Below, piece after piece: positions 63,142 through 64,000 of a stretch of 64,000 bases of DNA. The DNA comes from Mesorhizobium sp. YM1C-6-2. GTDB lineage: Bacteria; Pseudomonadota; Alphaproteobacteria; Rhizobiales; Rhizobiaceae. The DNA is taken from NCBI RefSeq assembly GCF_003666685.1, contig NZ_RCIZ01000001.1:62001-126000 (forward strand), read 5' to 3'. The notes below the pieces were generated by a model that did not search any database, was not told the DNA's origin, and worked only from the letters and a program-made list of their open reading frames with translations. The position numbers and the translations under genes are program-made. How positions within the stretch are numbered: the stretch's first letter is position 1; every line of letters starts with the position of its first letter.

Positions 63142-64000
63142 ATGGGAGCATCCAAGAAGCGCGTCGCCGTCATCGGTGCAGGCCCCTCGGGGCTCGCCCA
63201 GCTCAGGGCGTTCAAGTCGGCGGCCGACAAGGGGGCCGAGATCCCCGAAATCGTCTGCTTCGAGAAGCAGACCGACTGGGGCGGGCTGTGGAACTACACA
63301 TGGCGCACCGGGCTCGACGAGCACGGCGACCCGGTGCACGGCTCGATGTACCGCTACCTCTGGTCGAACGGGCCGAAGGAATGCCTGGAATTCGCCGACT
63401 ACACGTTCGAGGAGCATTTCGGCCGGCCGATCGGCTCCTACCCGCCGCGCGCCGTGCTGTGGGACTACATCAAGGGCCGCGTCGAGAAATCAGGCGTGCG
63501 CAAATGGGTGCGCTTCAACTCGCCGGTGCGCATGGTGACCTGGTCGGACGAGACCAGGAAATTCACCGTCACCGCGCATGACCGCACCGAGGACCGCACC
63601 TATTCGGAGGAATTCGATTACGTCGTTGTGGCGTCGGGCCATTTCTCGACGCCGAACGTGCCGTGGTTCGAGGGTTTCGACACGTTCCAGGGCCGCGTGC
63701 TGCACAGCCACGATTTCCGCGACGCCACCGAGTTCCAGGGCAGGAACGTGCTGGTCGTCGGCCGTTCCTACTCGGCCGAGGACATCGGCTCGCAGTGCTA
63801 CAAGTACGGCGCGAAGTCGATCACGGTCAGCTACCGCTCGGCCCCGATGGCCTTCAACTTCCCCGAAGGCTGGGAACAGAAGCCGCTCCTGCAGAAGGTC
63901 GTCGGCAAGACCGCGCATTTCAAGGACGGCTCGACCAAGGAGGTCGACGCGATCATCCTCTGCACCGGCTACCTGCACCACTTCCCCTTTCTCACCGACG
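63142..64000 (+). CDS. tmm: Trimethylamine monooxygenase, N-terminal part (cut by window end)
   Basis: The first 286 residues of a flavin-containing monooxygenase that oxidises trimethylamine to trimethylamine N-oxide. The FAD site is [20 protein letters not shown], the characteristic tmm segment is [20 protein letters not shown], then [19 protein letters not shown], the FMO-type motif lies in [20 protein letters not shown], and the NADPH site is [20 protein letters not shown]. The match to bacterial Tmm (for example of Methylocella silvestris) is strong from memory. The rest of the gene is outside the window. GGGGA precedes the ATG. Confidence 0.92.
   Translation, partial: MGASKKRVAVIGAGPSGLAQLRAFKSAADKGAEIPEIVCFEKQTDWGGLWNYTWRTGLDEHGDPVHGSMYRYLWSNGPKECLEFADYTFEEHFGRPIGSYPPRAVLWDYIKGRVEKSGVRKWVRFNSPVRMVTWSDETRKFTVTAHDRTEDRTYSEEFDYVVVASGHFSTPNVPWFEGFDTFQGRVLHSHDFRDATEFQGRNVLVVGRSYSAEDIGSQCYKYGAKSITVSYRSAPMAFNFPEGWEQKPLLQKVVGKTAHFKDGSTKEVDAIILCTGYLHHFPFLTD

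Overview
The window is a stretch of a GC-rich alphaproteobacterial chromosome, most likely from Rhizobiales of the Phyllobacteriaceae type (Mesorhizobium, Aminobacter and relatives). The evidence is gene content and order: glnD-murJ-trpS, an aglR/aglEFGAK alpha-glucoside locus, sitABCD divergent from a Mur-type Fur regulator, cysG-DUF2849-cysI-cysH-DUF934, an alphaproteobacterial LexA box (GAAC-N7-GAAC), an EcfG-type promoter (GGAAC-N16-CGTT) and Rhizobiales-style palindromic repeats. I see no tRNA, rRNA, CRISPR array, insertion sequence or prophage. This is mostly ordinary core chromosome with a few accessory insertions.

Layout. 1-6.9 kb: glnD, murJ and trpS (cut by the window edge) on the minus strand, with a plus-strand higBA toxin-antitoxin pair and an acyltransferase gene lying between murJ and trpS. 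6.9-12.8 kb: a CHASE-PAS-GGDEF-EAL protein, a small secreted protein, an L,D-transpeptidase and a DNA polymerase IV gene behind a LexA box. 12.9-17.1 kb: two small envelope proteins, then an overlapping operon of ECF sigma factor, membrane anti-sigma factor and secreted subtilase. 17.1-25 kb: the alpha-glucoside locus, with a LacI-type repressor, two identical-core operators, an ABC transporter and an intracellular alpha-glucosidase. 25-31.1 kb: a membrane adenylate cyclase and the Mn2+ transporter sitABCD with its regulator mur. 31-44 kb: metabolic and repair genes (gnd, an aldo/keto reductase, nth, an Ada-like fusion, rbsK, exporters, benE) with several DUF proteins. 43.6-48.4 kb: the siroheme/assimilatory sulfate reduction operon. 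48.5-57.6 kb: a stress-linked host-attachment family protein, a Kef-type antiporter, PBP1A, a cluster of small proteins, an RNase D-like exonuclease, an M20 peptidase and a lipid kinase. 57.7-62 kb: a candidate AbcR/alpha-r15-type small RNA, polA, a LysE exporter and zur. 62.2-64 kb: an XRE-cupin regulator divergent from trimethylamine monooxygenase, which is cut by the window end.

The most notable observations are: (i) PolA has Arg and Gly where two metal-binding aspartates of the proofreading site should be; (ii) an unannotated sRNA candidate next to polA exposes anti-Shine-Dalgarno motifs in both hairpin loops; (iii) a translated palindromic repeat forms the N-terminus of a subtilase in an ECF sigma/anti-sigma operon; (iv) several regulatory circuits (LexA, EcfG, LacI-type, Mur-type, HigA) can be read directly from DNA motifs; (v) nth and a DUF2244 gene share a 22-bp divergent spacer with nearly overlapping -10 boxes, which predicts a leaderless transcript.
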